Shown piece by piece: positions 16,448-27,884 of a DNA stretch of 64,000 nt (position 1 is the first letter of the stretch; every line of letters begins with the position of its first letter). The notes under the pieces were generated by a model. The model saw nothing but the letters and a program-made list of their open reading frames with translations. It ran no database searches and had not been told where the DNA came from. Source of the DNA: Antennarius striatus (lineage: Eukaryota; Chordata; Actinopteri; Lophiiformes; Antennariidae). Location: the NCBI RefSeq assembly GCF_040054535.1, contig NC_090781.1:9923982-9987981 (forward strand), read 5' to 3'. A program made the translations under genes and the position numbers.

Positions 16448-17255
16448 CGGGTGGACAGTAATGGAGTAAATTTACTTAAGTACTGTACTTAAGTACAGAT
16501 TCTGAGGATTTTTACTTTACTCAAATACTAGAATTCTTTCATACTTATTACTCTTACTCGAATACATTTCCAAGGCAAAGATTTTTACTCTTACTCGAGT
16601 TAATTTCTGAGAAGGCTCATGAATACTTGTTACTTTTAGGTTTGCCTGTTGTTTTTTTTGCCCCCCCTCCCCTAAAATAAAATTGGCCTTCGTCAAAGAA
16701 GGAAACCTATCACAGTAGAAGTGTAGAAGTGAAAAAGGACAATGTGGACTCAGACAAGAAAATGTACATTTTCAAATGCTTATTGTGTTTGCCGAAGAAA
16801 AATGACAAAAGTCACACCTAGAGACCTCTTGTCACTTAATTTTACAGTACTACAGACTGACAGACTGGCGGACACAGGGCCACAGAGACACGCAGACTGG
16901 GGGTGGGGGGGGTGGGGGGGCAGACAGACAGGTGGGGGGAGACAGGCAGTCTGGGGGAGACAAATATTGTGGTACTGGGATATGTCCTTCCTGTAAACAT
17001 TGAGTTGTTGAAAAATGACAGTAATTCAGTCAGGTCCATTCTCATCAAAGATAAAAAAAATAGGAATTTACTCTTACTCTTACTTTTACTTTAAGTACAT
17101 TTAAAATACTTAAGTACATTTAAAAGCAAGTACTTTTTTACTCTTACTCAAGGAATGTATTGACTGGGCTACTCTTACTTGTAGCGGATTAAATTTTGCC
17201 AGAAGTATTTTTACTCTTACTCAAGTACTGGGGTCAAGTGCTCTGTCCATCTCTG
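16448..17255. mobile_element. hAT-type nonautonomous element (MITE)
   Basis: 808 bp flanked by an exact 8-bp duplication GTCATGGA (16440-16447 and 17256-17263), the target-site length of hAT transposons. Ends are inverted: left CGGGTGGACAG, right (complement) CAGAGATGGACAG. The subterminal regions are dense in TACTTAAGTAC/ACTTTTACT motifs, known from widespread teleost hAT elements. It has no transposase ORF. The centre holds a G-rich, AGACAG-rich stretch at 16890-16960. Confidence 0.88.
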
Positions 17256-17263
17256 GTCATGGA

Positions 17264-17760
17264 TGATTCTTTCGTCTTAGTGTACATCTGTATTGTTTGA
17301 TCTGGTAGTGTTTTTTGTGTGTGTTTTGTTTTACAATTGAGTTTTGTATGTATTACGTGGACCCAGTTGTCTTATCGCCCTATTGACGGCAAATCTTGAC
17401 TGGCTCTCTTTCAACTATTTTACCATGATTAATAGAGTTTCTGGAGTTGCTAGGATTTGTTGCCACCATTGTCACATGGATCAATATCTGTCCAGGTCAA
17501 AGTAAATATGGGGTCAAATTAGACTTTATTACATGTAAAAATATTTTCTTGCAGGTTAGTTGTTTTACAGGAAATGTCAAACTGAGATTACAGATGTAAA
17601 CAATACACAAGGAGCATAAATAACAACAACAATAATAATGTCAATAAGATGGAAATTCTACGCAGAAAATAAAATGTAAGACAGCAAAAAAGAAACTAAG
17701 ATAGAAAGTGCCAGACACTACCATTAAATAAATGATGCAATAAAACACTTTCATGAAAAA
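17264..17760. other. Intergenic, nothing recognised
   Basis: No gene, splice structure or known repeat was identified between the hAT element and the following microsatellite. Confidence 0.5.
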
Positions 17761-17791
17761 CTTAAAACAGATTTAAATACTCATCTATAAA

Positions 17792-17873
17792 TAGATGGAT
17801 GGATGGATGGATAGATGGATGGATGGATGGATGGATGGATGGATGGATGTATGGATGGATGTATGGATGGATG

Positions 17874-17957
<84 letters not shown>
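17792..17957. repeat. Compound (GGAT)n-(GATA)n microsatellite
   Basis: About 85 bp of GGAT-type repeats with interruptions, changing into about 80 bp of pure GATA. The apparent ORFs across it (runs of YLSI and HPSI) are artefacts of the repeat. Confidence 0.97.
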
Positions 17958-17958
<1 letters not shown>

Positions 17959-18059
17959 ACAGTATAGATATTAACAGTATAAAAATTAAAATATGAACAG
18001 TATACAATGAAATTAAATCCAAATCCATATATCAACACCTTCACCATGCCGTCACATCC

Positions 18060-18769
18060 TTGGTCATATTGGTTCAAGTTAACCCAACATCTGGAATGAC
18101 AAAAAGACCTGGACGACCAGACAGGCCTCCCTGTTCATAACAGACCACTGCTATTTCATGATTCTCTTAACTGACAAGTAAGAAAATCAAAACTATCATA
18201 AAAACTGACAACCAACTAATGTAAGGATTTTAAAGTAGGTCTAACATGTTCTCTCCCTCTGGCGATCATCAGCCCTTGGGCAGCAAATGTTCCGAAACAA
18301 TTGTAACTGATTTATGATTTTTTAACTGGACCAGATAGAAGAGCTTCGCACTAGTCTGGACTGTTGCATATATAGGCATGAACTGGTCTCTGTGTAGCTC
18401 GGAGAAATGGTCACATTTTAGCTACATTATTGACATGATGCAAAGTAGATTTGGTCACACATTCCACATGAACTATAAAGTTTATATCGGAGTCAAAGGC
18501 TGCACTATTTCTTGGCTTTGGCATCCACTGGAATTTGATTTTATGTTTCTAGTTTCTCTCTGTTGTACCCACAGCTTCCTTGGTGTGATCAATATACTGC
18601 ACTTCCTTATCTGCTAGAAAACATTTGTGGATAGTTCATGTACTTAATATGTTTGTCTGTAGAACTACCTATACTCTGAAATTGTGACTGACATTCTGCT
18701 TTGATGACTACAGTCCATAACATGCCCCTTGTTGGACCCTCTGCCGTTTGCCTAGCAGGTAAAGCGTTT
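18060..18769. other. Intergenic, nothing recognised
   Basis: No supported gene. Part of it may belong to the decayed LINE that follows, but I could not align it. Confidence 0.4.
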
Positions 18770-19200
18770 GGTGGACTATGCAGACAACTTGGGTCTTCAC
18801 TATATCTTGCATCACCTTCATTTCCAAGGCATGTGTGCAAAGATGTTGTTTGTGAACTGCAGGTCCATCAACACCATCCTTCCTGAAATCCTCCATAAAA
18901 AGCTCATACCGCCCGCCTCCACCTGTCAATGGATTACCAATTCCCTGACCGACAGGTGATGCTGGGAGGCATCCAGTCCAACACTGATCCCCATCCCCCC
19001 AGGGTTGTGTCCTCTACCTGCCGCTTTTCTCCCTCAATACAAATGACTGTACCTTACAGGATCCATCCGTGAAACTTGTTTGCAGACTATTCCATTTTCA
19101 TTGGTCTGATCCAGGGGCAGTAACGAGTCTGCCTACAGACGGGAGATGGAACATATGGTCCACTATTGTAGTCAGAAGTAAAGTCACTCTCCAACATATA
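18770..19200 (+). pseudogene. L2-type LINE reverse transcriptase fragment (decayed)
   Basis: Plus-strand translation, over more than one frame, resembles the fish L2-like reverse transcriptase. MLFVNCRSINTILPEILHKK corresponds to the motif A region, then CQWITNSLTDR, a remnant of the PQGCVLSPLLFSL block (CPLPAAFLPQYK region, frame-shifted), then a degraded ADD and IGLIQ. The motif-A aspartate is lost and the frame is broken, so it cannot be active. Limits are approximate. Confidence 0.7.
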
Positions 19201-20649
19201 CTCCTACTAGAACATCATCTTCCTCATTGCATGATTATTTCTCTATAGTGTACTGTTTACTGCGTTTTTGTAATTTACTTTTTTTTAAAAATCAATGCTC
19301 CTATGGGCAGGAAGCCACAGATGTAGAGCAGCAGAGGAGGAGACAAGTGTATCAAGTTTATAAACTGTTCATTGCAGCAGATCATATTATTTTGCTTTTA
19401 CGTATGTCCATTAAGATCTATTTTGTAAGGGAGACATGGATAAGAGGAGCATAAAACATCTGCTTATTGACTGCCTATATTCAATGAACTTCACTAAAGT
19501 CTTGAACATTATACGGTTGCCAAACTTTGAAGTCTACGATAAGACTGCAAATAGCTCTAAGAATAAGGTGCAGAATAACTACAAAGCTTCTTTACAAGTT
19601 CCACTCAAGTTTAGGAATCACAGAAGTGTAAAATGTCCTCACAATGGAGATAGTGCTATCCAGATTTCCAGATAAAAACAGAAGATAAATAAGAAGGTAT
19701 GTTGATGGCAATGGTTTAGAATGTAAAAAAAGATATATGATTATGACATGCATATAAATCCAGCCAATTCATGCAGTGGTAAGATACAAGATAACAGAGT
19801 ATGTGATAAATGGCCTTTCAGAAAGTCTGAAACTGTGATTGAAAGGTAGCTGCCCCTAGTAAGAACAAGATGGAATCTACATGGTGGTGATGGCGGCTGA
19901 TGATCCTGCTGAGTATGAAGAGGCTGAATTCTGGAGAAATTATGAAGGGTAAATCTGTGAAGATTAGGCAGTGATGGGGAGGTGGCAGATTTGAAAAAAT
20001 ATCACCATGAAAGAACTGGAGGCACAAAGGACAGCAGTATGAGGATAGGTTAACAATGAAGGTGTGTTAGTCTCCTACTAATTAGATGCATCTTATGTAA
20101 ATAGCTGATATGTCAGTTGTCAGCAACAGACATAAAAATATACAGTATATTAAAAAAAACAAAAAAAACAACAACTTAAACCTGAGCAAGCATGAGTGGT
20201 TTTAAATGACAGCGTGGCCTGAAAATGAACTGTTGCCTAAGCCTGTAAAGTTATAATCTTCCTAATCCAAATTTTGCAAGGCTTATTTTGAAAGACTGAG
20301 TTCAAGCAGCTACCAAGTGCCTTCCAGACATGGATTAAAGTAGAGAGTCTGCTACATAACTTTACCTGTTGGCTGTGCTGGTAATTCTGGCACTTTTTGG
20401 AGAATAGTTCATACGAATATCTGAAATAATATGTCTGTATGGTTAGTGGTACAGACAGAACAGACCATCCAAGAAAACTGTGCCAAACATCTGCCCATTT
20501 TTGGTTTAAATACTATTAGTCAGAGACTTCTCACTGAAATTCATATATGGGTAATGAGAATATGTCTATAATTTAAAGTGATAGTATAGTTCACAGAGTG
20601 TGTAATTCGGGACACATTCATATACCGTACACACACTGAAAGAACTTAA
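19201..20649. other. Intergenic, nothing recognised
   Basis: AT-rich sequence with short chance ORFs only. Confidence 0.45.
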
Positions 20650-22760
20650 ACATGCAACAATAACCATCTCTGAAATGGTCTACACAATCGGACCTCAACG
20701 CATATACCAAAGAAATGCACTATCACCACTGCTGGCAAAAGCTTGATGTCATCCATTTGGAGGAGACGGCTGATTGCTGTCCCTATTCAGAATCAGTATC
20801 CGTAACCACTCTTTGCGATGATGTGACTGAGGGGGTTCAGGCCTATACAGAACAGCATTAGTGATAGTGCATCCCCTTGGTATACACTTGATGTTAACTC
20901 GAGCAATTGGCTTGGAGTTAGTCTCCAGGGTTGTCTTCCACCTTTCCATTGAGTTCTTGATGAAGGCTCTTAGTGTCCAGTTCCAGACATTCCAGTATCC
21001 ACGTGTGTGGCATTGAATCGTAGGTTTTCTGGTATTCAATCCAGGCGGTGCACAGGTTGGTCTGCCTGTTCTTACAGTCTCTGTGTACTGCTCTGTCCAC
21101 CAGTAGCTGGTGCTTGGCTCCCCTGGTGTTACTACCAACTCCTTTCTGTGCCCCGCTCATATATTGATCCATGTGCCTACTCATCTTAGCCGCCATGATG
21201 CCTGACAGGAGCTTCCATGTTGTACAGAGATAGGTTATTGGCCGGTAGTTGGATGGGGTGGATCCCTTCTGTGGGTCGTTCATGATCAGGACTGTCCTGC
21301 CTTCAGTCAACCATTCTGGGTGTGTCCCATCCCTTAGCAGCTGGTTCATCTGTGCTGCTAGATGCTCATGGAGTGCTGTCAGCTTCTTTAGTCAGTATGT
21401 ATGGATCATATTGGGGCCTGGTGCTGACCAACTCTTCATGTTTGACACTCTTTCTTGAATGTCTGCTATTGAGATGGTTATTACTTCTTGTTCTGGGAGG
21501 CTGCTGTGGTCAGTTCTCAGGTCCATTAGCCACTGGGCATCGGTGTTGTGTGATGCTTCTCTTTCCCCTATGCCCTTCCAGTATTTCTCCACCTCAGCTC
21601 TTGGTGGGTCTGACCAGCTGCTGTTATTTCCCTGCCACTGAGAGTACGCCTGGTTGAGTGGAGAAGGTCTTGTTTATTCTCCTGGCCTCAATCTCCTTGG
21701 TGTATCTCTTCAGCCGGGTTGCCAGAGCTGTTAGTCTCTGTTTGGCAGTTTTGAGTGCTTCAGGTATGGAAAGCTTGCTGTATTTCCTGGGTACCACTTT
21801 ATTCACCATGTTCCCCTTCTGTGGCTCGGCTAGCTGGCTGACTTCTCTCCGTGTCGCCTTTATCTTGGCTCTAACCGTCTCATCCATGGAGGGTATTGCT
21901 TGTTATGCCCTGTATTGATCTTATATCCCAGCATCTCAAGAATTACTGTTGCTGTACTGTGAATCAGCTTGCTGGTCTTAGTTATGTTCCCTGTGGGGAT
22001 GGTTCTTATTGCAGCATTCACATCTTCTAGCAGATCTTCCGAAGGTACTTGACAACTCAGCTTTGCTATTTTTCGGAGGCTCCAGGTTTCCATTTGGGTC
22101 ACGATCGTCCTTATCAGGTCAGCAGCTCTTGTATTAAGGTTGTCTATGTCTCTTGGGGCTTGGTACCCAATCTCGGATTGTGGGGGGGGGGTGATATCCC
22201 CCCGCTGACCTGGCTTCCAGGCTCCTCCTTGCCGTAACATTGTTGTAGTATTTCATCCATCTCTAGTTGTGATAGCAGCTTTCTGTTACAGATGTTGGAA
22301 CACTGGGCTAACAGCTGTTTCTTTGTTAGCCTTCACTGTGGGTTTCGAAGCATCCATTGGTTCCACATCTGTCCCATATATCCTCTCTCTCTGGGATTAC
22401 TCCTATAGTAGCATTCCAATAACTCCGTATTCTCCGCCCTTGTCCATGTGTGTCTTTTTCCAGTAACCCATTTCTCATCAGATTGCCCTGGTTTCCTAGC
22501 AAGTGACGCGAACCTTGTTGACCCAGGTGACGTCCAAGCCGGTATGACTCTTTATTGTGTTCGCTCATGACTGAGGTAGGCTGGTATAGCATTAAGGGTC
22601 TTGCATAAGGACCCTCACTGGATAGTGTCCGCCATGACTGGGGTTCAAAACCACACCCTCCTGCATTCCAGACCACACCTCTCCTGCATTTGAGTAAGTT
22701 GACTGGATAATGTTTGTCCCGACCGAGATTCGACACATGACCTCCTGCATTCAAGTCAGT
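20650..22760 (-). pseudogene. Non-LTR retrotransposon, R4/Dong-like (decayed)
   Basis: On the minus strand several frames carry pieces of one reverse transcriptase: PEWLTEGRTVLIMNDPQKG, NYRPITYLCTTWKLLSGI, MSGAQKGVGSNTRGAKHQLL, LCTAWIEYQKTYDSMPHTWI (motif A, with E in place of the usual D), GLNPLSHII-like sequence, and an MDDIKLL catalytic box encoded at 20756-20736. Upstream pieces (MDETVRAKIKATRREVSQLA, ALKTAKQRLTALATRLKRYT) are the N-terminal region. At least several frameshifts and stops separate them. The R4/Dong (Rex6-like, restriction-enzyme-like endonuclease) assignment rests on recalled similarity, and the endonuclease was not identified. Ends are approximate. Confidence 0.75.
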
Positions 22761-22800
22761 TGACTTAACGTAGGCTTTTTGTCAGTTATGCCCTTCATCC

Positions 22801-22880
22801 ACACGACAACGCAGGTATCCGGGACGAAAACGCCGGCCAACGTCAAGTTTTTTGAAAACGCCAGGTATGCGTTGTCGTGT
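22801..22880. repeat. CpG-rich inverted repeat, possible MITE remnant
   Basis: A perfect 13-bp inverted repeat, ACACGACAACGCA (22801-22813) against TGCGTTGTCGTGT (22868-22880), within unusually CpG-rich sequence (22790-22960) beside the LINE. It resembles the ends of dispersed fish DNA elements. No target duplication was found. Confidence 0.5.
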
Positions 22881-22989
22881 TGACGCTGTAACCGAAACCT
22901 TTCCTATCCAGGGGGCGTCTCCCTGCGACGAAAACCGCTGTGACCCATGTTTACATGTACACACAGAATGGATGGAGTTAAAACCGGAT

Positions 22990-23850
22990 ATTTTCTGACG
23001 GATAACAGCTCCATGTCGAAGACGCGCTTGACAGTTCGATATTTGCTCGTCTGTTTCTTTCTTTATGAGTCATAAGGTTTATATACTTATCTATTTATTT
23101 ATTTATTCCTTCATTCATTCATTCATTCACGTTCCTTGCCAAAGCTGCCGACGCCAGTTCTGGGTCAGACCGGGATGCGCTGCCTGCTGGTGGGTGAACT
23201 CTGTGATGGGTGTGCTTGGTTTATAATGCCAAAACATTTGTTTTCATATGTTTGGTATGAAGTCTGATATTATTGTTTTATCGTGGAATTTCCACGGGTT
23301 TCCACTAGTACACTATATATATACATATATTGAAATATATTTAAGGAAAAAGCATTAAAATATAATAAACTTTTAAAATAAATATTAGGATTTCTGGTTA
23401 TGTTAGGCCACCAAAGAAGGCTTTGCTGGAACTGACGGCCCACCACTGTTTTAAACACAGTGTTCAGCTGAGTTTGACATAGCAACTAAACTGTAATGAT
23501 GATTCCCTTTAAAGATCACACAATTTTGACAGTTGTGGAATCAGGATAAACTTGATAATCTGCACAAATTAATGAGACGTCATAGTTACACTCTCAATTT
23601 ACAAGCCTTCACGTATTTTTGTAAATACAGCGCTAAATGCGTAGAGGTGATCACTCTCTTGTATAAATTCTCTTGGATAAATTCTTCGTGTTATTTCTTC
23701 ACCAGCCTGGTTTCCACTGGTGTCATCCATGTAAAAAATTAGCAGCTATTTGAAACTACAGTTTGAATACACAACTAAATATTATTTCAAATGGTTATGT
23801 CTGTATTTTATGGGTAAGGAGCGTCATCTCCCATAAAAAAATCATTTGGT
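22990..23850. other. Intergenic with short ATTT/ATTC repeats
   Basis: Contains a small (TTTA)n-(TTCA)n tract at 23088-23130 and nothing else I recognise. Confidence 0.45.
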
Positions 23851-23856
23851 TTTGTG

Positions 23857-23928
23857 TGTTTCTCAAAACTGAATAACACACAAAACCAAAATCATTTGGT
23901 GTTTTGTGTTGTTCAGTTATGAGAAACA
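23857..23928. repeat. Imperfect inverted repeat
   Basis: 34-nt arms (23857-23890 and 23895-23928) match at 30 of 34 positions around a 4-nt loop ATCA. The segment beginning ATCATTTGGT is also directly repeated at 23841 and 23891, so direct and inverted copies are nested. Confidence 0.75.
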
Positions 23929-26115
23929 TAATGAACTTTTAAAAAAGGCTGTATGTTGCAAACTCTTCTTTATTTTAGGCCTTTCTGCAAAGTCAACAAA
24001 TGTTATGCAGTACTTGAAATGATGTCTGTCTTTGCATAGAAACCACTGTCGGCATTTGTCCCAGTGGTTAATGTGCATATTTCATATCAAACAGGGATGT
24101 GACAAGTTGCCTCGAATATAGTACTCACTTGATCAGTCACAGAGAAACACACTCATATGAGCCCATTACTCAACTGGCATCTTGTGAGAATTTGTTATAT
24201 GAGCAAGGATGCAGAAACCCAACTTAATGATGTGCAGGTGAACTTCAACCAAAACTAAACTATAGTTGAAAATGGTTTAGTTTTGTATCAAAAATTAAAT
24301 TACTAGTATTAGATTTTCATTACTTTAATTTGATCCATCATCCTTGACCGCATTCTTTGTACAGAAAGCTTAGCTGGAAGGTGGAAAAGTTTATAAGTAA
24401 AATCATGTTTATACAATAAGTGTCTGATCACAAATTTTTATTTGCACCTCACAACAGTAGTTTGCGTTGTATGCAGCATTAAGCCACAATATACCGAGCT
24501 GGCACCTCAGAGGCCCCGCTGAACATGGGGTCAAAAGTAGGTGCTATGGAGTTTTTAAAAAAAGGGCCGGTAAAAGAAAACAAATTGCACATGCAGATAC
24601 TGTATGTTCAAAGCTAAACATAAAAAAACAAGAACAACAACAAGATTAATTTGGAACAATAGGTATAAACGTTTTTTGGAAAATTCTAGAACAGTGACTG
24701 TTACATTTCTGTAAATCTGCCCCTTACAAGGATGACAGAGAATAAACAAATAGCGAAAATTAAATTGTATTTCAGATTATATAGCACAATAACTATGAGA
24801 GTATCAACCCTTGAATAATTCAGCATATGCAGCTGCATGATACATAACACAGGGTACATAGAAACCCATGTACTTGTCTGTCTTGTGGTACCTGTTAGAC
24901 TTGGTTGAACTAGTTATTTCTCCTCTGGCAGACAGCATCTATCAGAAGTCAAACCAGCCTTGCCACCTTAGTGGTTTAACTGAAGTTTTCATTTAGTGTT
25001 CATAAGTTCTTACAGATGGTGCCAAATATTAGACTACTCTTTAACTTGTTCCATAAACTTTACTTTCTGCGTTAAAAATGGCATATTTCTCTCCCCAGGA
25101 CATATTCATAGCAATAGTAATGTTTTTGTTTTGTGAAATAATGACAAAATCATACAGTCATCTCTAACTGTAAACAGATTTCTATGTGCATAACTTGATC
25201 TGACAGAAACAATATTTTTTACAGTGACAGCTTTGACCGTTTTATTTTGTTTATGAATGAGACCGGAAAAAAAAAATGCCACCGTGGAGCCTTTTATTTT
25301 TATTTAAGTATCCATTGGTATGCAAGAATTTCCTCTTTTTAAATCACTCCCGGTCTGTGCATCTTTTCAACTTCACATGTTACATTTAACAATTTGATTT
25401 GAACAACCTGGAATACTAATCCAAAAAAAAAAAAGCAGCTCTTTTTGACGTTCTGGAATCTAAAAAAACAAATCCAAAGTTTATGCACTCAAACCCAGGA
25501 ACGACAGACACATCTAACACCTGTCCTTTTTTACAGTACATTTTTTAACCACAAGGTGGGAGCATAACCTTATTTTGGCTGGATTTATATACACAGGCCA
25601 TGAAACAGAATCTTTCAGTGGACTCATGTTCAGAGTTCAGTTAGACCGAAAGTTTTTAACAAACTGTCGAAGCCACTACTGTGGCTGCCACTACCACAAC
25701 ATCAGGGAGTGAACCTTGAAGCCACATTCTCTTCTCCATTAACTTTGAGTAAATTTTGAAAAATTGTGTTTTAAATTGTATTTTAATAAGTTATTGATTT
25801 GATATATTCTAGGTTTTCATGACTCTGAATGCCAAAGCAATGAAATTAAACATCGCTGAATTCCTGTTCATGAATGAAGCCTTTTCCACTTCAGTAAGTG
25901 ACTAAGGGTTTGCTACTGATGCTGCTCACTCTGAAAAAAAACCTCGAGTGCGGTTTTCAAAAATTCCTCTACAAATTCAAACATCATTGAGTCGATCTAC
26001 ACATCAACCCATGAGTTCCCACATCCTTCTATATTTTTGAGAATTATCAGTTGAAAAACATGAAAAGTGTGAGAGGAACCAGTCAAATACATTCCAAAGA
26101 TATGGTAGAGCATTT
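23929..26115. other. Intergenic, nothing recognised
   Basis: About 2.2 kb of AT-rich sequence without supported genes or identified repeats. Confidence 0.45.
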
Positions 26116-26123
26116 GAACTTAA

Positions 26124-26280
26124 TGTCTGTGTAGGTTCTCAGTCATCCAGGTCATGGTTATCCAAAAGCTGTTGAGTCGATCCACTTCTTCAGTTCTGAA
26201 TAAGTTTCTTGGATGAGAGACGAAACGTCTTCAAGAACTTTCTTAACGTCCAGTGGATCGACTCAACAGCTTTTGGATTC
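26124..26280. mobile_element. Short dispersed element with 26-bp perfect inverted repeats
   Basis: A 157-bp unit contains perfect 26-bp inverted arms (26161-26186 and 26252-26277; core GTTGAGTCGATCCAC). It is bounded by GAACTTAA at 26116-26123 and 26281-26288, a possible 8-bp target duplication. The central GGATGAGAGACGAAACGTCT sequence recurs in teleost genomes as I recall, but I cannot name the family. Confidence 0.6.
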
Positions 26281-26610
26281 GAACTTAAGAATCTGATCTA
26301 ACGACTTCACGTGCAGAGTCCCTTTGTGTTAAGGTTTTTTTCACCAGAGATCTATGTAGTTCACGGTAGCTGTGAAATGAATGTAATGAAAAAGTAGAGT
26401 TTTTCTTCACAAAATGTAGTGAAGGGAACATTAACATGAGAAAATGGAAAGCAAAATAATCTTAATGTTTTAAACTTCCATGACAAAATGATTGTCAAAA
26501 TGATTTGATCACAAGCACCTCTTACCAGATATTTGGGTTACTGTCTCCTGAGAAAAGTGGAAATAATGTCTAAATTGCACACGTCTTATTAAGGAATACT
26601 TGTATCATAC

Positions 26611-27000
26611 TTCTTCTCCATTGGCTTTTCCCTTCAGGGATCGCCACAGAGAATCAGTTGCCTCCATCTAACCCTGTCTTCTGTATCCTCTTCTTTCACC
26701 CTAACTACCTCCATTTCCTCTTTCACTACATCCATAAACCTCCTCTTTGGTCTTCCTCTAGGCCTCCTACCTGGCAGTTCAAAACTCAGCATCTTTCAAC
26801 CAATATATTCACTATCTCTCCTCTGGACATGTCCAAACCATCTCAGTCTGGCCTCTCTGACTTTATCTCCAAAACCTCTAACATGTGCTGTCCCTCTGAT
26901 GTACTCATTCCTGATCCTATCCTTCTTGGTCACTCCCAGAGAGAACCTCAGCATCTTCATCTCTGCTACCTCCAGCTCTGTCTCCTGTCTTTACTTCTAT
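26611..27000 (-). pseudogene. 3' end of an RTE-like non-LTR retrotransposon
   Basis: Minus-strand translation reads the typical C-terminal tail of these reverse transcriptases: EMKMLRFSLGVTKKDRIRNE, VREARLRWFGHVQRRDSEYI, then a stop, then RRPRGRPKRRFMDVVKEEME and EDRVRWRQLILCGDP-stop. One in-frame TGA follows EYIG. It is truncated at the 5' side and inactive. The clade is inferred from recalled similarity. Confidence 0.75.
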
Positions 27001-27411
27001 CATACTATAGTACAATATATATATATACAATATAGTATATACACTATAATACTATAGTATAAAAATATTTTAAAGTAATTGTATTAATTCTGTATGCAAA
27101 GATTTTGAAGTTTTAAATAATTGTTCAAAACTCAATAATGTTCCCTTCATTCTGGATCAAACCCTGCAAACAACATATATCTTTATAATATTTTCAATCA
27201 CAAATTCCCCAAAATATCAGAAATCCCATTTGTAAAAGGCTGGTATAGTCTGTCTTTCATCCAGGTAATCCTGACAGATTGAATCAGATGAAGCCAAACT
27301 TCTCTTTAGGTCAGTAAGACTCCTTTCTCAGATTTTTATTTTACATTTTCAGATTTCTAAAGCAGTGACAATTGCTTATTCACACTAGTTTGATTGTCAG
27401 TCAGTCAGTCA

Positions 27412-27755
27412 TCTTCAGTTTACCACCGCTATATCTGCCGCAGCGGGTCACAGGGAGCTGGAGCCAATCTCGGCGGCATAGGGCGGGAGGCGGGGGACAC
27501 TCCGGGCACGACGCCAGTGCACCGCGGAGCCACACACAAAGACACAACCATGTGCACACACTCATTCCTACTGGCAATTTGGAACAGTCAATCAACCTGA
27601 AGCGCATGCTTTTGGAGGTGGGAGGAAGCCGGAGAACCCGGAGAGAACCCACGCAGACACGGGGAGAGCATGCGAACTCCTCACAGAGCGGGACTCGAAC
27701 CCAGGCCCGCCGTGTTGTGAGGCTGCAGCACTAACCACTGCGCCACCGTGCCGCC
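27412..27755 (-). repeat. tRNA-headed SINE-like repeat, copy 1
   Basis: On the minus strand the element begins GGCGGCACGGTGGCGCAGTG and carries a pol III A box TGGCGCAGTGG (27745-27735) and B box GGTTCGAGTCC (27701-27691). The body then has the well-known fish repeat text (GTGTCTGCGTGGGTTCTCTC) and ends in a GACT-type tail at 27390-27411. It lies just past the alcam 3' end, in the same orientation as alcam. Short ORFs here are not genes. Confidence 0.8.
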
Positions 27756-27884
27756 TCATCCACACCAATATATCGTTATTTTTTAATATCTTACTTATTT
27801 TTGTAGCGGTTGTCTGCTGTGTTGCAACCATCAATCATTCTACACCACCACACATTCTGCTCATGTACACAACATGAAAACATT

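Noticed and set aside
17762-18077. Long ORFs of repeated YLSI and HPSI
   Set aside because: Pure translation of the GATA/GGAT microsatellite.
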